Counted from the first letter of the stretch, positions 22,546-34,348 are shown. The stretch is DNA of 64,000 nucleotides from Symsagittifera roscoffensis (GCF_963678635.1 NC_087070.1:17269318-17333317), one strand, 5' to 3'. A program made the numbers and translations. Notes: generated by a model not told the origin, from the sequence alone.

Positions 22546-24595
22546 GCCTAGATGTAGCTATATTCTGATCAAAAATAAAATGAGAAATGAAAAATTTTAA
22601 GAAAATCCCTGCTTTATTTAAACAAAAGTATTTCAGCTCAGAATTAATGATTTTTTTTGGTACGGGTAGCAGTTCTAGACAAAAGATATCAGCTTCCAGG
22701 GCGAGGGGGAAATGGAAAAAACATGTCAACTTTTCATGTCTTCATAAAAGATAATTTATACAGATTAACAAACTAACAAGTACCACACACGTATCTCCTA
22801 AAGAAATAGAAATATTGACAAGATGTTTTTTATGCAATTAATTACTTATACAGTTATTTTGAATGAGCATGAGTTTGAGATAATTAAGGATGCTGGGAAA
22901 AAATTGAATGATTCATACGATAATCGATTTCCTGATAAACAACGCCAAAATTTTTTTTTAATGTTTTATTTTTTTGTCTTACTTTTTGTGTCGTGTGTCA
23001 CGAAGTTTATGATCTTTCAGTAGAAAAAATCCACTTTTTTCAAATTTCTAGGTTTCAACGAAAACTTTTTTGCAGTGGAATACAATTTGACCTCATGTCG
23101 GGAGAATGGACAGCTCATAAATTGGGCTCCCTCTTTTTCCTCCCATCAATTTGACCTCCCCTTTGACTTGACCTCCCCTTTGACCAGTTAACTGTCTCGA
23201 TTGCCAAACAAACGAAAAAAGAACCGTGATAACTATTCTGGTCATAAAAAGTGCTTCTATCTACTTTCAATTAACTAAAAAGTGTTCATTGCTGAAATTT
23301 ACTGTAAGTTTTTTTCTTTGCCTTATAGTTTCATTTCATGGCCCTTTTCCAGTTTCCCATCCCCCTCGTAAATTAAAAAAAAGAAACCGTGCAAAAGTTG
23401 TTCACACGGCATTTTGCAGGTAGGGAATGTTTTAAAAATTTGTTCAACGGTTCAAGCTGATATGTTTTATTGCAGTTTATAACATGAAAAAGTCATTTTA
23501 AATAGATTTTAATCAAGTGAATTTCAGAAAACCTCAAAGTGGTGGAACTCAAATAGAGCCCAGATTAAGGCTAAATTGTAAATGTTTTTCACTTTTTTGA
23601 AATCATTTTGAGCGGAAAAGCAAAAGAAAGGCGAACTATCTACTTTTTTCCACTCATAGCTGAAAAACTCTATTACTTAAAAACTATATTCCGAATCTCA
23701 CACTCGCAAAATCAATCAAAAGTCAATATACTTCAAATTAATTTTCTTGAAATGGTGGTAAAAACTGCTGCGGGCAATTAGTTTTTGCATCTCGAAAATG
23801 AATTAGAATTAAGGCAAATGAAAAAATGACTACCACATTATGTTCAATTTTCCCTGCCTAAAAAAACAGCACACGCCTTTTTTCTTGAAGATAGTTCTTT
23901 TATCAAATTAAAAAGAAGGTTTAATCATTTCTGGACGTTATGAAAAACGCGTTTTCAAAATGAAAAAAAAATCCAGAAAAAAAAAGTTATAATGACTAAG
24001 ATTTCGGTGTGAGTAGTACAACATATTCGTACCACAAAGGTTATATGTTTCTTTGTCTGAAAAAAAAACTTTCCTTTTAATCTTTTGTTTTCTAATTTTT
24101 ATTAAGGAGAGATTGAATTTGATTGTACCAGTTAGAAATAGATGGAACTAGATAGAATATGAGGTAATTAAGATAGAAATTTCAGTAAGATTAGATGAAA
24201 CTAGACGGAATGAGTGGTAATTACGATAGAAATTTCCTGTAAGATTGAATTGGATTCAGTGACTTATAAATGAAATGTGTTCAGAACGATAAACTAATGG
24301 TCCGAAACTAATGGACACAAAATAATGTTAGAATTTATTTTTGAAACCAAATTCAAGACTGCGAGGGCATTAAAATGATATCGCAATTGACCAAAGTTTT
24401 TCGAGGTACTTGAAATTGGGCGAAGAAATATCTATCTTAATCCATAGATACTTCCCTAGGTGACGTGGTCAGAATAACTAAGCCTATTTAATTCATTCTA
24501 AGCAAGTAAAATAATCGATACACAATTGAAAACAACTACATTTTTCGTGATAATAGTATTTGTGATAATTTTAGTTAAAACATATTAAAACAAAA

Positions 24596-25187
24596 CTGCT
24601 CGTATCAGGGCAAAGCTCTGAAAGTTCTGCCTTTTAAGGTGTATGGAACAGTAACAAGACTGCTCGTATCAGGGCGAAGCCCTGAATGTTCCGACTGCCT
24701 TTTAAGGTTTATGGAGCAGTAATAACATTAAAAAATTCATAGAAAAAAAATTAAAAACCTTTTCTAAAATTTGAAATTTTTTTAAATAAAAATCATCCCC
24801 CCACACGCCATATAAAGAACAAAAGGATAGATTTCGCTCCTTGTAACAAACCAATTATGGCAAATAAGCTTCTTTTAACCAATTTGGAACGATTTCTAAG
24901 ACGGATTAACTCTCCGCTTACGCATTATTAGCGCGAAATATATCGCGCGTTAATTGTCCCAAGTTGGCCAAAATTGCAATCTTTAAACCCCCGTAACTTT
25001 ACGAAAAATGATCACAGGTGAAATATTTTTTCAAATTTGAGCTCAGGACAACAATACCTTTCGAATGATATAAAAAATTTGCGTCAAAAATGGCTAGTTA
25101 AAAAGTCGAACTTTGTCTGAAGAAAAAAAAAACCCAACCCCGAGCACAAATATTCCGTTACTTTCGTACCGAAAGTAGGAACAATAA
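24596..25187 (-). mobile_element. HINE/Helentron-like element, copy H2 with duplicated 3' end
   Basis: A full-length copy from the 3' hairpin end at 24658 (CTGCTCGTATCAGGGCGAAGCCCTGA) to the 5' end CGAAAGTAGGAACAATAA at about 25187. A second, slightly diverged 3' end (24596-24657, with the same hairpin and a CTCCAT-like segment) sits in tandem outside it, as expected if replication bypassed or re-used the end signal. Confidence 0.75.
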
Positions 25188-25199
25188 CATACAAAAATT

Positions 25200-25634
25200 A
25201 AATGAGGAAAAAATTTAAATTTGTTGTTATTAAATTTGAATTTTTTTGTGAAAATCATCCCCCCACGCGCCATATAAAGTACAAAATGATAGATTTCGCT
25301 CTTTGTAATAAATCATTTATGGTAAATAAGCTTCTCTCAACTAATTTTGAACAATTTCTAAGACAGGTTAATAACTTACGCGTTAATAGCGCGAAATCTA
25401 ATGCGCATTAATCGTCCCAAATTGGCAATCTTTAAACCCTCATAACATTACGAAAAATGATCACAGGTAAAATATCTTTTCAAATTTAAGTTCAGGACAA
25501 CAATAGCTTTCGAATGATATAAAAAATTCCGTCAAAAATGGCTAGTTAAAAAGTCGAAATTTGTCTGAAGAAAAAAAAACCCACCCCGATCACAAATATT
25601 CCGTTACTTTCGTTTCGAAAGTCGGAACAATAAT
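25200..25634 (-). mobile_element. HINE/Helentron-like element, copy H3 (3' end missing)
   Basis: Tandem to H2 in the same orientation. It keeps the CGCCATATAAAG, TGATCACAGGT and GGCTAGTTAAAAAGTCGAAATT blocks and the 5' end TTCGAAAGTCGGAACAATAA, but no hairpin end. Its 5' junction (ATTCAATCGCCGC) is identical to that of copy H11 at 40010, showing the two were copied together by segmental duplication. Confidence 0.75.
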
Positions 25635-25639
25635 TCAAT

Positions 25640-26284
25640 CGCCGCATCGTAAAGCCGCAGTAAAAATGTGAGTATAGATATTTCAACTTTAGCTCGTGAA
25701 GAAGCTAACAGGTGGGGCAGAGTAATTTAGAGAGTTTAGGCAAACCTAATTTTCGTTTACCAGGCAGTTTTTTAAAAACTGCTTTAATTTTTTCAACCTC
25801 GTCATAATTAAACGCGAGTTTTAGCACAGAGTAAAATATCAATTTCAACTTTTCCAGCTACGGACTATAACTTATCACCCCACAGCATTTTCTATCTACA
25901 TGATCAATAGTAACGCCTGGGTGATCCTACGGGTTTTCCTCAGCTCTGCTATTTATAATTTGACTGCTTGAAATATTTAGCTTTTTACGTTTAGATTTAC
26001 ACTTTTTGTGAAGTGTCTTCTATTTTTACTGTTTCTACAGGTAATTTCTTTTGCTGAAAAGATTGGTAGTCAAAACGTTGTCCCGTAAAAAAAACCCTAA
26101 AATATAGTTCCTTTCATCGTAAATTAGGAGTATTCACCGTTGGACACTGCTTATGGGTCACTTTTGTAACTTTGAAATCAGACTTTGACAGTTTAATGTA
26201 CAGATTTTCGCGACTAGGCTGAGTGTTTGCAGACTATTGAATCTACTTGGAAGTCTGTGACTGATAAAATTATCTATTGCTATA
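25640..26284 (-). repeat. Inverted segmental duplication, left arm
   Basis: 25722-26284 is nearly identical to the reverse complement of 39012-39590, and 25640-25704 to that of 39950-40010. The right arm has about 360 extra bases between the two blocks. With the shared HINE junction this makes an inverted duplication about 13 kb apart. No gene is evident inside. Confidence 0.8.
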
Positions 26285-26499
26285 TACTTAATTGCAATCT
26301 TTAAACCCTCATAACTTTACAAAAAATGGTCACAGGTGAAATATCTTTTCAAATTTAAGCTCAGGACAACAATAGCTTTCGAATGATAAAAAAAATTCCG
26401 TGAAAAATGGCTAGTTAAAAAGTCGAAATTTGTCTGAAAAAAAAAACCACCCCGAGCACAAATACTCCGTTATTTTTGTTATGAAAATCGGAACAATAA
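26285..26499 (-). mobile_element. HINE-like element, truncated copy H4
   Basis: Covers only the 5' half of the family, from CAATCTTTAAACCCTC to AAAATCGGAACAATAAG in reverse orientation. It abuts the breakpoint of the inverted duplication at about 26284. Confidence 0.7.
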
Positions 26500-27930
26500 G
26501 CATTGAATTGTTGAATGCATTTTTTTCTGATAAATTAATCATTTTGTGTTCATTTTTGTTATTCCTTGTTATCTAAGTTCTTGTTATCTATTCCTTGCTA
26601 TCTAAGTCAATAGATAAGAAAAAAAATCTTTTTCTCCAGCCCAAACTTCCGCATGGCGGGTCTTCTTGGTTGTACACCTTTAAATGATAAAAAACGAAAA
26701 GGAAAATTTTTCCAATAAAATTGGACATAATTTACTCAAAAATGCAAGGCTGGTATCCCGAGCATTGAATAAAGCTAGAAAATGCCATAAAGTCGAATTT
26801 AATGACAGTTAAAAACGCTTTTGGCATCATTTTGATGAAATTTACGCGCAGAAAAATTTGCGAAAATTAGAGAAAAATGGAGAAAAAATTAGCCTGAGGC
26901 CCATTTAAGTAAAAACGCTCCAACTTTACTGTCTTATAATGATAACGCGCATTTCCTAGAAACAGTGTCCCAAAATTATTATAAAAAGTTTCATGTTTAT
27001 CACTAAGAGGGGCGGCGACTATATCCGAACAAAAGCCACATGGTAAAACGGTGAATTATACTTTAGCTGATGAGCTTATGATTTTTGCTGATGAGTGCCA
27101 CATGCGGTCGTTCAAGAGTGCCGAAATAAAACAGTGTCAAAATTGTGTTCAACAGTTCCAAAAACTGATGAAATTTGAAAATTTTGAATTCAGTTTGAAG
27201 TTTGCGTGAATACTGGTTAACTTTGGAGCGAAACTGAGAGGAAAAATTGACAAATTGCTGAGTTAATTGTTTTTTCAAAAAGATATATGACGCCGCGCGG
27301 GTGAATTTTTTTTTAACAAGCGGCATCAATTAAAATGGCCAATGGTGTCTTTTCAACTTCCGTCAGTTTGAATTGAATTTCTTGTCAGTGATATAGGATG
27401 AGTAAAAACAGTGTTGAATTTTTGTTTGGCACGGTTGAACAACATTTCATTTTTTGGCACCGTTGTTCCTCGGCACTGTAGTTTCGGCACTTGTACTGCC
27501 CGAGCAATGCTCAATTTATTTCCACAGTTGTGTTTATTGACACTGTTTTGTTTGAATTTTGTGTCTATTTATCCAATCAATCAGAAGACAAATACTGTTT
27601 CTCTCGAAAGAGGGCAGTTGATATTTCTGTCTGTTGGATTTTATGTATCTTGATTTTAACTTCTTGCAAAACCCTGGCGCATCTATCAAGCGGCAGCTGG
27701 TGCATGCCTACATACAACGCGTATCTCGAGTACAGTGCTGGCTTAAGTTGTTCAGACAAAACTACCAAAACTTGCGATCTTAAACGCGTTTTTTAATTCG
27801 GTGAAAATAAGATAAAAATTATTGAAGGCAGACCCATAGCATTGAGTTTTAGCAGAATTGAAATGATGTTTTTTAATTTGCGTAATTTGAGATTAAAATG
27901 TAAATTTGAATACAAATCTAAATTTAAACA
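26500..27930. other. Intronic DNA without recognised element
   Basis: Several short overlapping frames between 27411 and 27796 do not resemble a known protein and have no splice or start context. A diverged copy of about 27734-27900 seems to recur at 29615-29790 (TACAGTGCTG and following), so this may be an old unclassified repeat. Confidence 0.35.
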
Positions 27931-28912
27931 AGATTGCTCCTATGTCAGGGCGAGACCCTGAATGTTCCAACTGCACTTTTTTGACTGAATAAATGACAAA
28001 ATAATTTGAAAAATATACATTTTAATCTTCATTTCATCCCCACGCAATGCTATAAGAGATACAGTGTGTGTTTAGCGTCTGTTATTAATTCAAACTAAAT
28101 TGTTGGATTCAATTCAAAATGGAATGCATTAATTTGCCGCTTCGCTTATACCACGCAATTATATCACATTATAGAACACATTATATCGCGCGCTACTTAT
28201 CCCAAACTGACCAAATTATTGTTCCGACTTTCGATACGAAAGTAACGGGATATTTGTGCTCGGGGTGGGTTTTTTTTTCTTCAGACAAATTTCGACTTTT
28301 TAACTAGCCATTTTTGACGGCATTTTTTTATCATTCGAAAGCTATTGTCGTCCTGAGCTTGAATTTGAAAAAGTATTTCACCTGTGATCATTTTTCGTGA
28401 AGTTATGAGGGTTTATAGATTGCCATTTTGACCAATTGTGGACAATTAACGCGCGATATAATTCGCGCTATTAACGCGTAAGCGGAGATTTAATCCGTCT
28501 TAGAAATCGTTCCAATTTAGTTGGAAGAAGCTTATTTGCCATAATTGATTTGTTAAAAGGAGCGAAATCTATCTTTTTGTACTTTATATGGCGTGTGGGG
28601 GGATGATTTTCATAAAAAATTTCAAACTAGAATTTTTTTTTTCATTTTTATTACATTTTATTAAACATTAAAAGGCAGTCGGAACATTCAGGGCTTCGCC
28701 CTGATACGAGCAGTCTTGTTATTTTTAAAACCCCCGTAACTTTACAAAAAATATTTAAAAGTGAAATAGTTTTTCAGTTTTGAGCTCAGGAAAACAATAT
28801 TTCTCTGATGTTTTAAAAATCCTTTTTAAGAATTTAAGATCTTAAAAACTGACTGAAAAATAAAACCACCCCATGCATACATATTCCGAATTTTCTTTGA
28901 AAATCGGAACAA
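27931..28912 (-). mobile_element. Old HINE-like copy H5, split by a younger copy
   Basis: The 3' part (27931-28214, hairpin GTCAGGGCGAGACCCTGA, decayed) and the 5' part (28717-28912, CCCCCGTAACTTTACAAAAAAT to AAAATCGGAACAA) are both in minus orientation. They read continuously if 28215-28716 is removed. The divergence from consensus is clearly greater than that of the insert. Confidence 0.7.
28215..28716 (+). mobile_element. HINE/Helentron-like element, near full-length copy H6 (nested)
   Basis: About 500 bp with both ends: 5' ATTGTTCCGACTTTCG, 3' GCAGTCGGAACATTCAGGGC and hairpin AGGGCTTCGCCCT, then CGAGCAGTC. TTGTTCCGACT and AGTCGGAACA are subterminal inverted repeats. Subterminal inverted repeats, a 3' hairpin, no target duplication and no coding capacity fit Helentron-associated short elements. 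Inserted in opposite orientation within older copy H5. Confidence 0.75.
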
Positions 28913-28960
28913 CCAGACTGCTCGTGTATCAAGGCAAAACCCTGAATGTTCCGACTGCCC
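28913..28960 (-). mobile_element. HINE-like 3'-end fragment H7
   Basis: GACTGCTCGTGTATCAAGGC followed by CCCTGAATGTTCCGACTGCC: the hairpin end alone, directly adjacent to the 5' end of H5. Confidence 0.6.
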
Positions 28961-30469
28961 CTAATACAAATCTAATGGCTTTTGGGGGAAAGTTTTTTTT
29001 GAAACACCATAATTTTTGGAAAAAATCAAATATCAAGTGTAGAATTTTGAGTAGAAGTTACTTTTTTTCTGGTTCGGCAGTGACAATTTGAAAACAAACA
29101 AATTCTTTTTGATTTCACAATTTTCTCTGGATCTCTTCAACTATATCCCCTCTCAGTTACTTAGTATTGTTATCCCCTTATAAAGAAATTAATCAACGGT
29201 TAAACATATCAAAAATTTATATCTAGTAACGAATTCCCTCTCCCTTTTTTGCAAAAGGGTGGTATAGTTAAAAAGATCCTCTTCTCTTTTAAAAGCGTTA
29301 AAGTACAACACAACCTAAATTTCATAAAACTATGTAAACAATCGTGTCAGGTCAAAACCTTTAAGTTTTAACCCTTTGTGATATAATTTCAAATCGAGAC
29401 TAGTTGTCTTAAGAATCAAAAACATCTACCTACAACGCAAAAGTTCTGAAAGCTTTAAAGAGAAACATGAAACAAATCAGCAAACCTCATTTTGAAATTT
29501 TTTGACTGGATTTTCTGAGCTTAGACGGAATTAAAATTTCTGTTTTAAGTCATAAGAAAATCACTTTTTACCCAGCACCATACTTTTTCAAATTAAATCA
29601 CTGCGAAATTACAGTGCTGATTTAAATTATCCGGACAGAACTAAAAAATTTGGAAATCTTACGTGTTTCTCTCAAATTTGGTTAAAATTCGCCAAAACTT
29701 AATGAAAACAAAGTTTTTTTTAGAGTTTTAGAAGAATTATTATATGGCAATTTAAATTTCAAAATTGGGAATCAAAATTTTGTACTAAGAATGGTCTTAA
29801 TTTAGTCAATTGTAAATTGCGCCAAACCTACGTAGTGAAATGATGAACGAAGTATATCAAATTATGAGCTTTTAATCTAGAACAACAAAATTTAAGTTGA
29901 GAGGACAATGACATATTTAACTTTATATAAGTTGATATTTTTCAAGATTTTCAGTTTAAAAAAGGTATCAATTGGATCAACTGTCTTCTGCATGGCACTT
30001 AATGGGAATCAAAATATTTTTGACATCTTTTTCCGTACAAACAAATTTTTTAAGAACGACAGAGAAATTTTGTGATAACTCTTAACCAAATTTGGTATGA
30101 TTTTTTACCCAGCTATTAATATTTCGGCTTATGATTCTCATTACTAAATTTAATTGGCATTGATTTTATTATAGGCTATTTTTATCGTGTTTCTATTGCG
30201 AGGGGAAAATCCCTGAGATTATTCTCGGAGCTGAAAAATGTAAAGATTTTCTTGCATACAGCTCAATTGGAACTGTTTGAATTTGACTTATCAGTTAGGG
30301 CCGTAAAAAGTTTTTTTTTGTGCTGTATCACAGCCGAACGCAAAGTTTCTTCTGTCTACAAGAAATATGCAGAAAAAAAACATTAATTGCTAAAACTATA
30401 CCCCAAATTGAAACTTAAACATAACTTAATTTTTCACAAATTCAATTGAGTCAAGAAGTTATATAATTA

Positions 30470-30897
30470 TTGTTGCGACTTTCCAAGAAAAACACGGAAT
30501 ATTCATGCTCGGGTGGTGGTTCCTCTGGACGAATTTTGACTTTTAAACTTGTACTTTTGAGAGATTTTTTTATAGCATCTGAAAACTGTTAATGCTTTGC
30601 GCTCAAAATTTTATGTGTGGTCATTTTTATGTGTGATGATTTTTATGAGTGATCTTTTTTACGTGTGACCATTTTTTACGTGTGATCATAACTACCGTGC
30701 GATATATTTCCTTATATTAACGCGTCAGCGTTTTTTAATCCGGGGCAAAAATGGGTCAAGATTTATTAGGGTGGGTAATGATTTCCAAGTCTGTTTAAAC
30801 AGCGTGAATGATGCTCGAAGATCGGTTTGAAAATCCATTACCACTCCATAGACATTAAAGTGCAGTCGGCATACGCAGGGTGTCGCTTTTACACAGA
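30470..30897 (+). mobile_element. HINE-like element, diverged copy H8 with internal repeat expansion
   Basis: Begins ATTGTTGCGACTTTCC and ends around GTGCAGTCGGCATACGCAGGG. The central TGTGATCATTTTT block is expanded into about five tandem 18-21-bp variants (30614-30692). Confidence 0.6.
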
Positions 30898-31351
30898 CAA
30901 TTGTGTTGTAATATGGTTTAATACTTTCTAAAGATCGACTTTGTTACCAACGTTTCGCAATCCTAGGGCTATACTGAACCAACTAAGCACTTTATAAGCT
31001 TTGGCTTGAATACTATACTTTTTATCATTATAGCCTCCAGCATGGTAGCAGAAAATTACTCACGCATCATTTAATGATCCTTCAAATGTAAATGATTTTG
31101 AAAAAAAAAATTAAAATAACCTCGAGCCAGGAAATTAAAATTTATAATTACTACAATTTAAAACTTCGATTAAAAATATGATAAATTAGTTGATTATTGC
31201 CACCGAATTGAAGGCTGTTAGAAAAGCATATTTTGCATAAAACGCACCAATTATCCAAAAATCTCAGCTTTAAAACCGCTCGTCAGAGATGAATATTTTA
31301 CTTGATTTGAACTGAATGCATCAAATGATTCTTAGAAGCCATCAGAAATTA

Positions 31352-31640
31352 TCGTTCCGACTTTTGAAGAAAGTACAGATTATTTATGCTTGGGGGAGGT
31401 TTTATTTATTCAGTCAATTTTTGACCTTGTAACTAATTAATTTTGATTTTGAAATTTATACAATCTGAAAAGTTTTGTTTTCCTGATATCAATTTTAAAA
31501 ATATTTCAACTGTGATAGTTTATTGTAAAACATGAGGGTTTCAAATTTGCTAACTTGATAAATAATGGATACTTAACGCGCAATATTTCGATTTCTTATA
31601 ACACGCGTAAGTGGCAATACATTGCGTTCCAAATTCAAAA
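31352..31640 (+). mobile_element. HINE-like element, diverged truncated copy H9
   Basis: Starts ATCGTTCCGACTTTTG. The CTGTGATAG, GAGGGTTTC and ACACGCGTAAGTGG blocks match the family order. The 3' part is absent. Confidence 0.55.
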
Positions 31641-31739
31641 ACAGGAAACTAAATACCCATCTCTGTAGCTTACAGTTTATAGGGAAGATAAATTTAGAAG
31701 AAAAATAACTTCATTTTTTCGAATCTTCATTTTGAGGAC

Positions 31740-33090
31740 AAACTGTGCTTTTTGTGAATTGTGAGCGAGTTCCTCAACAGGTCGAAATCAGTTTTCCTGC
31801 AGAATCCGTGGCATGTTTTTTTTCCTCTGCTGCTTCAGATTCCACGAACAAGTAGTTAAATCACTGTATAGCTCAAAATCGCTCCAAATATAGCTGACTC
31901 GTTGGAATCAGCAACCAAAATTTGCGGAATCCGGAACAGTTTGTGGAATCCACACAAAAAGCAAGCTATATGTGTATTGTAACATAACGTTTTCGCCGAA
32001 TCCGCAAATGTACGAAAAATCTACAATTTGTAGGTGGAAACCTAATTTTGTTTGCGGAATTTAATTAGAAATAAAGTTGCATAACATTGTAAAAATGACT
32101 CTGTTTTTTTTGTAAGTCACCAGCGAGAATTTATGACATTTCAAACTCCTTCTCTTTCAAAATTCAATCTCATCTACTGCCAAAAATTCAATCTCATTTT
32201 CGGACAACAGTTCAATCTGGGTTAATTCAATCTCAATCACTGCCATCAAAATAACATCATTTGATGACCATCTTTCTATCCAGGTAAAACCCACCAACTA
32301 TATCTCAAATGTCAAAACAATGAGACACTTCCCATGTCTCGAACACTGAAACAATGAAAACTAACTGAAATAAGCTAAATCTTGGATTACTTCACAATAA
32401 AACTTTTTTCAAATTAGCTTTCATCGCATAATTTCAAACTAACTTTAGGCAAATTTTGTAATTTATTCTCCAGATGTAATCGATTTTTCAATTTGAATCA
32501 AGGGGTAAAAGCTTCAAGATTAGGTTCAAAACATTTTGAATTGATCATTTCAAATTCGTATAATGCAACTAAATTAGTTATAATTTTAGAGAATTACAGC
32601 ATAATGAGGTCAAAATTCAGAGCTTTGATCAAATACAAATCACCAAGTCACATCCAAAACTCGCTAATCCCAAATAGTGATTTTGCTTATTCGGTGTGAT
32701 GATGTGTTCTCAAATAGTGATCCCCAAAACAGATTGCTGGGATGTGTATGACAGATATTAAAGGAGTACATCCATGATTTTAAGTAAGCAACGATTTAAG
32801 ATTTGTTCGCGGATTCGGCAGACTATGGTTAAGTCCTGAATTTCAAACTCCGCACTTGCTAGAAAAAAAAACAGTTAGCTCTAGCTTTTAATTCTTTGTT
32901 CGCAAGAACTGGTTTCAATCAGTTTAATTAACAAAATTGCGGAATACGCTTACATATTGCGAACTCGCGTACTTTTGTGGATTCCGCTTACAACTTTGCG
33001 GTTTGTAATTAAATGGCAGAATCCATTGCGACAAAAATTCGATTACAAAAATTTGTACGCGGAATCAACGGAATTTTCTAAATTGAATTG
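31740..33090. repeat. Scattered TGCGGAATCCG-type short motifs
   Basis: GCGGAATC/GATTCCGC-like octamers in both orientations recur many times in 31799-32060 and 32808-33080 (for example TTTGCGGAATCC, GGATTCCGCTT, GCGGATTCGGC). The segment between has a run of ATTCAATCTCA-type repeats (32160-32250). Probably remnants of an unidentified repeat; no gene seen. Confidence 0.35.
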
Positions 33091-33237
33091 ACCCACATTT
33101 TGGAACAGGTTCAAAAAAAATTGTCTCTGGATTTCACTGATCTACATACACCAAACTGTGTGCCTATCCAATACACAGCTTACGCTCTTATTGTTTCGCC
33201 AATTTTCAACCAAAAAACATTTAAATTTGCCTTAAAA

Positions 33238-33282
33238 TGCAGTCGGAACATTTAGGGCTTTGCCCTGATATACGAGCAGTCA
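33238..33282 (+). mobile_element. HINE-like 3'-end fragment H10
   Basis: GCAGTCGGAACATTTAGGGC, hairpin GGGCTTTGCCC, then TACGAGCAGTC. It lies 37 bases upstream of exon 2 of the putative host gene. Confidence 0.65.
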
Positions 33283-33318
33283 TGTTATAGCTAAATACGC
33301 AATATAGATTGTTCTTAG

Positions 33319-33470
33319 TTGAGGGCCGTCAGTTGATTCTTGACGTGAAACACACGCAATATATCAGCATCATAATCTACATGGCTCTGTTCGAACTGGC
33401 CATCAGTCTGCTGATCACGAAGACCTTCGAGACTCCTGTTCCCGAATGTCGACTGGCTAAGCTAATCCAG
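33319..33470 (+). CDS. Putative seven-TM protein, exon 2
   Basis: Flanked by TTGTTCTTAG and CAG|GTACAA. It begins by completing a split Val codon and then has 50 codons: a polar segment (EGRQLILDVKHTQ), one membrane helix (ISIIIYMALFELAISLLI) and a polar linker. Codon use is visibly less AT-rich than the surroundings, which supports it as a real exon. Confidence 0.55.
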
Positions 33471-33519
33471 GTACAAAAATGGCAGATATGGGATCAAGCT
33501 AACACCCCCCATGTAGTAG

Positions 33520-33838
33520 CGGATTTAGGTGGAGGGGCGGGGGCGTTTGCGGACGCTTTCTCTTCAGGGATTCGAACCCCTGCCGACCCAAAGGGTCCCC
33601 CTTTGTACTATTTTGAGATACCCATTTGTGGCCGACTGACCTTAAAATTTTTCTGAAGGCGCCATGGGCGCCAATCTATACTAATTTTGAGGGGGGAGCG
33701 CGCGCCGAAAAACGCGGTTTTTTGGTCAAAATGTTCCAAAAACTGCCTAAAAATGCCTTTTTATCAACATTTTGCAAACTTTTTTTTAAAAATCTGCCCC
33801 ATCCCCCCCTTCGCCTAGATCCGCCCCTGCCCTTATCT
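33520..33838. mobile_element. hAT-like MITE containing a tRNA B-box
   Basis: Inverted ends: left GCGGATTTAGGTGGAGGGG (from about 33520), right, read in reverse, CAGGGGCGGATCTAGGCGAAGG (ending about 33838). CAGGGGCGGATC-type ends are common in hAT MITEs. On the minus strand a perfect Pol III B-box, GGTTCGAATCC (33568-33578), sits in a T-arm-like stem. No clear 8-bp duplication is seen. It lies inside intron 2; the 115-aa and 83-aa frames crossing it are not genes. Confidence 0.55.
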
Positions 33839-34201
33839 AAAATGCTGGATTCTGATTGGCTGAAAGTTTCCACTTAGAACCAATGTTAGATCCTCCACTT
33901 AAACTACTTTTTTTTTAGGGGGGGGGGGGGGGGAGGATAGAGGAAGTTAAACTGGTAGTGCTGTTAAACGACAACATTCATCATTCAAAATATTTGGCTA
34001 TAAAAATTTGACTGAAGATTTGACTTCAAGTGATCAAAACTAAATGTGGGAAAGAAAAACAACAATTAATAAACTTTTGTACAAATTACAGCATAAACTG
34101 TAATCCATTTTTCAAGAAGTTTTTTTTCAAGAATTGATTTGGTTTTTTAATCTAAGGGGCTTTATGATGAGCACATCTATCACATTTGTACTTTAATCTA
34201 G

Positions 34202-34348
34202 TCGGGAAATATAGCCCTGCTGGTTCCCTATGCCCTGTTTGCAGTCTCGGCCTACTTCTTCATCATGGCTCTCTACAACGCCCCCTTCACCCGAGCCAGA
34301 TTTCTCCGGTCTGTGGCAGCCGAAACTAAACACCGAAACGGGTTCAAA
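34202..34348 (+). CDS. Putative seven-TM protein, exon 3
   Basis: 49 codons after TTTAATCTAG, ending AAA|GTCGGG, phase 0 at both ends. It encodes one membrane helix (IALLVPYALFAVSAYFFIM) and a basic loop (RARFLRSVAAETKHRNGF). The donor is weaker than the others, so the exact end is uncertain. GC-richer codons again contrast with flanking DNA. Confidence 0.55.

Larger units (their letters stand above)
19081..33318 (+). other. Inferred large first intron, filled with repeats
   Basis: If the exon model is right, this 14.2-kb intron begins GTTGGC and ends TTGTTCTTAG. It contains microsatellites, one half of an inverted segmental duplication and most HINE-like copies in the window. Stretches without a recognised element (20200-22470, 22550-24590, 28960-30470, 31640-33230) show no convincing gene on either strand. 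Confidence 0.4.

Noticed and set aside
27411-27796. Overlapping 80- and 101-aa ORFs as a gene
   Set aside because: Two frames of equal quality, no family resemblance, within a diverged repeat and the inferred intron.
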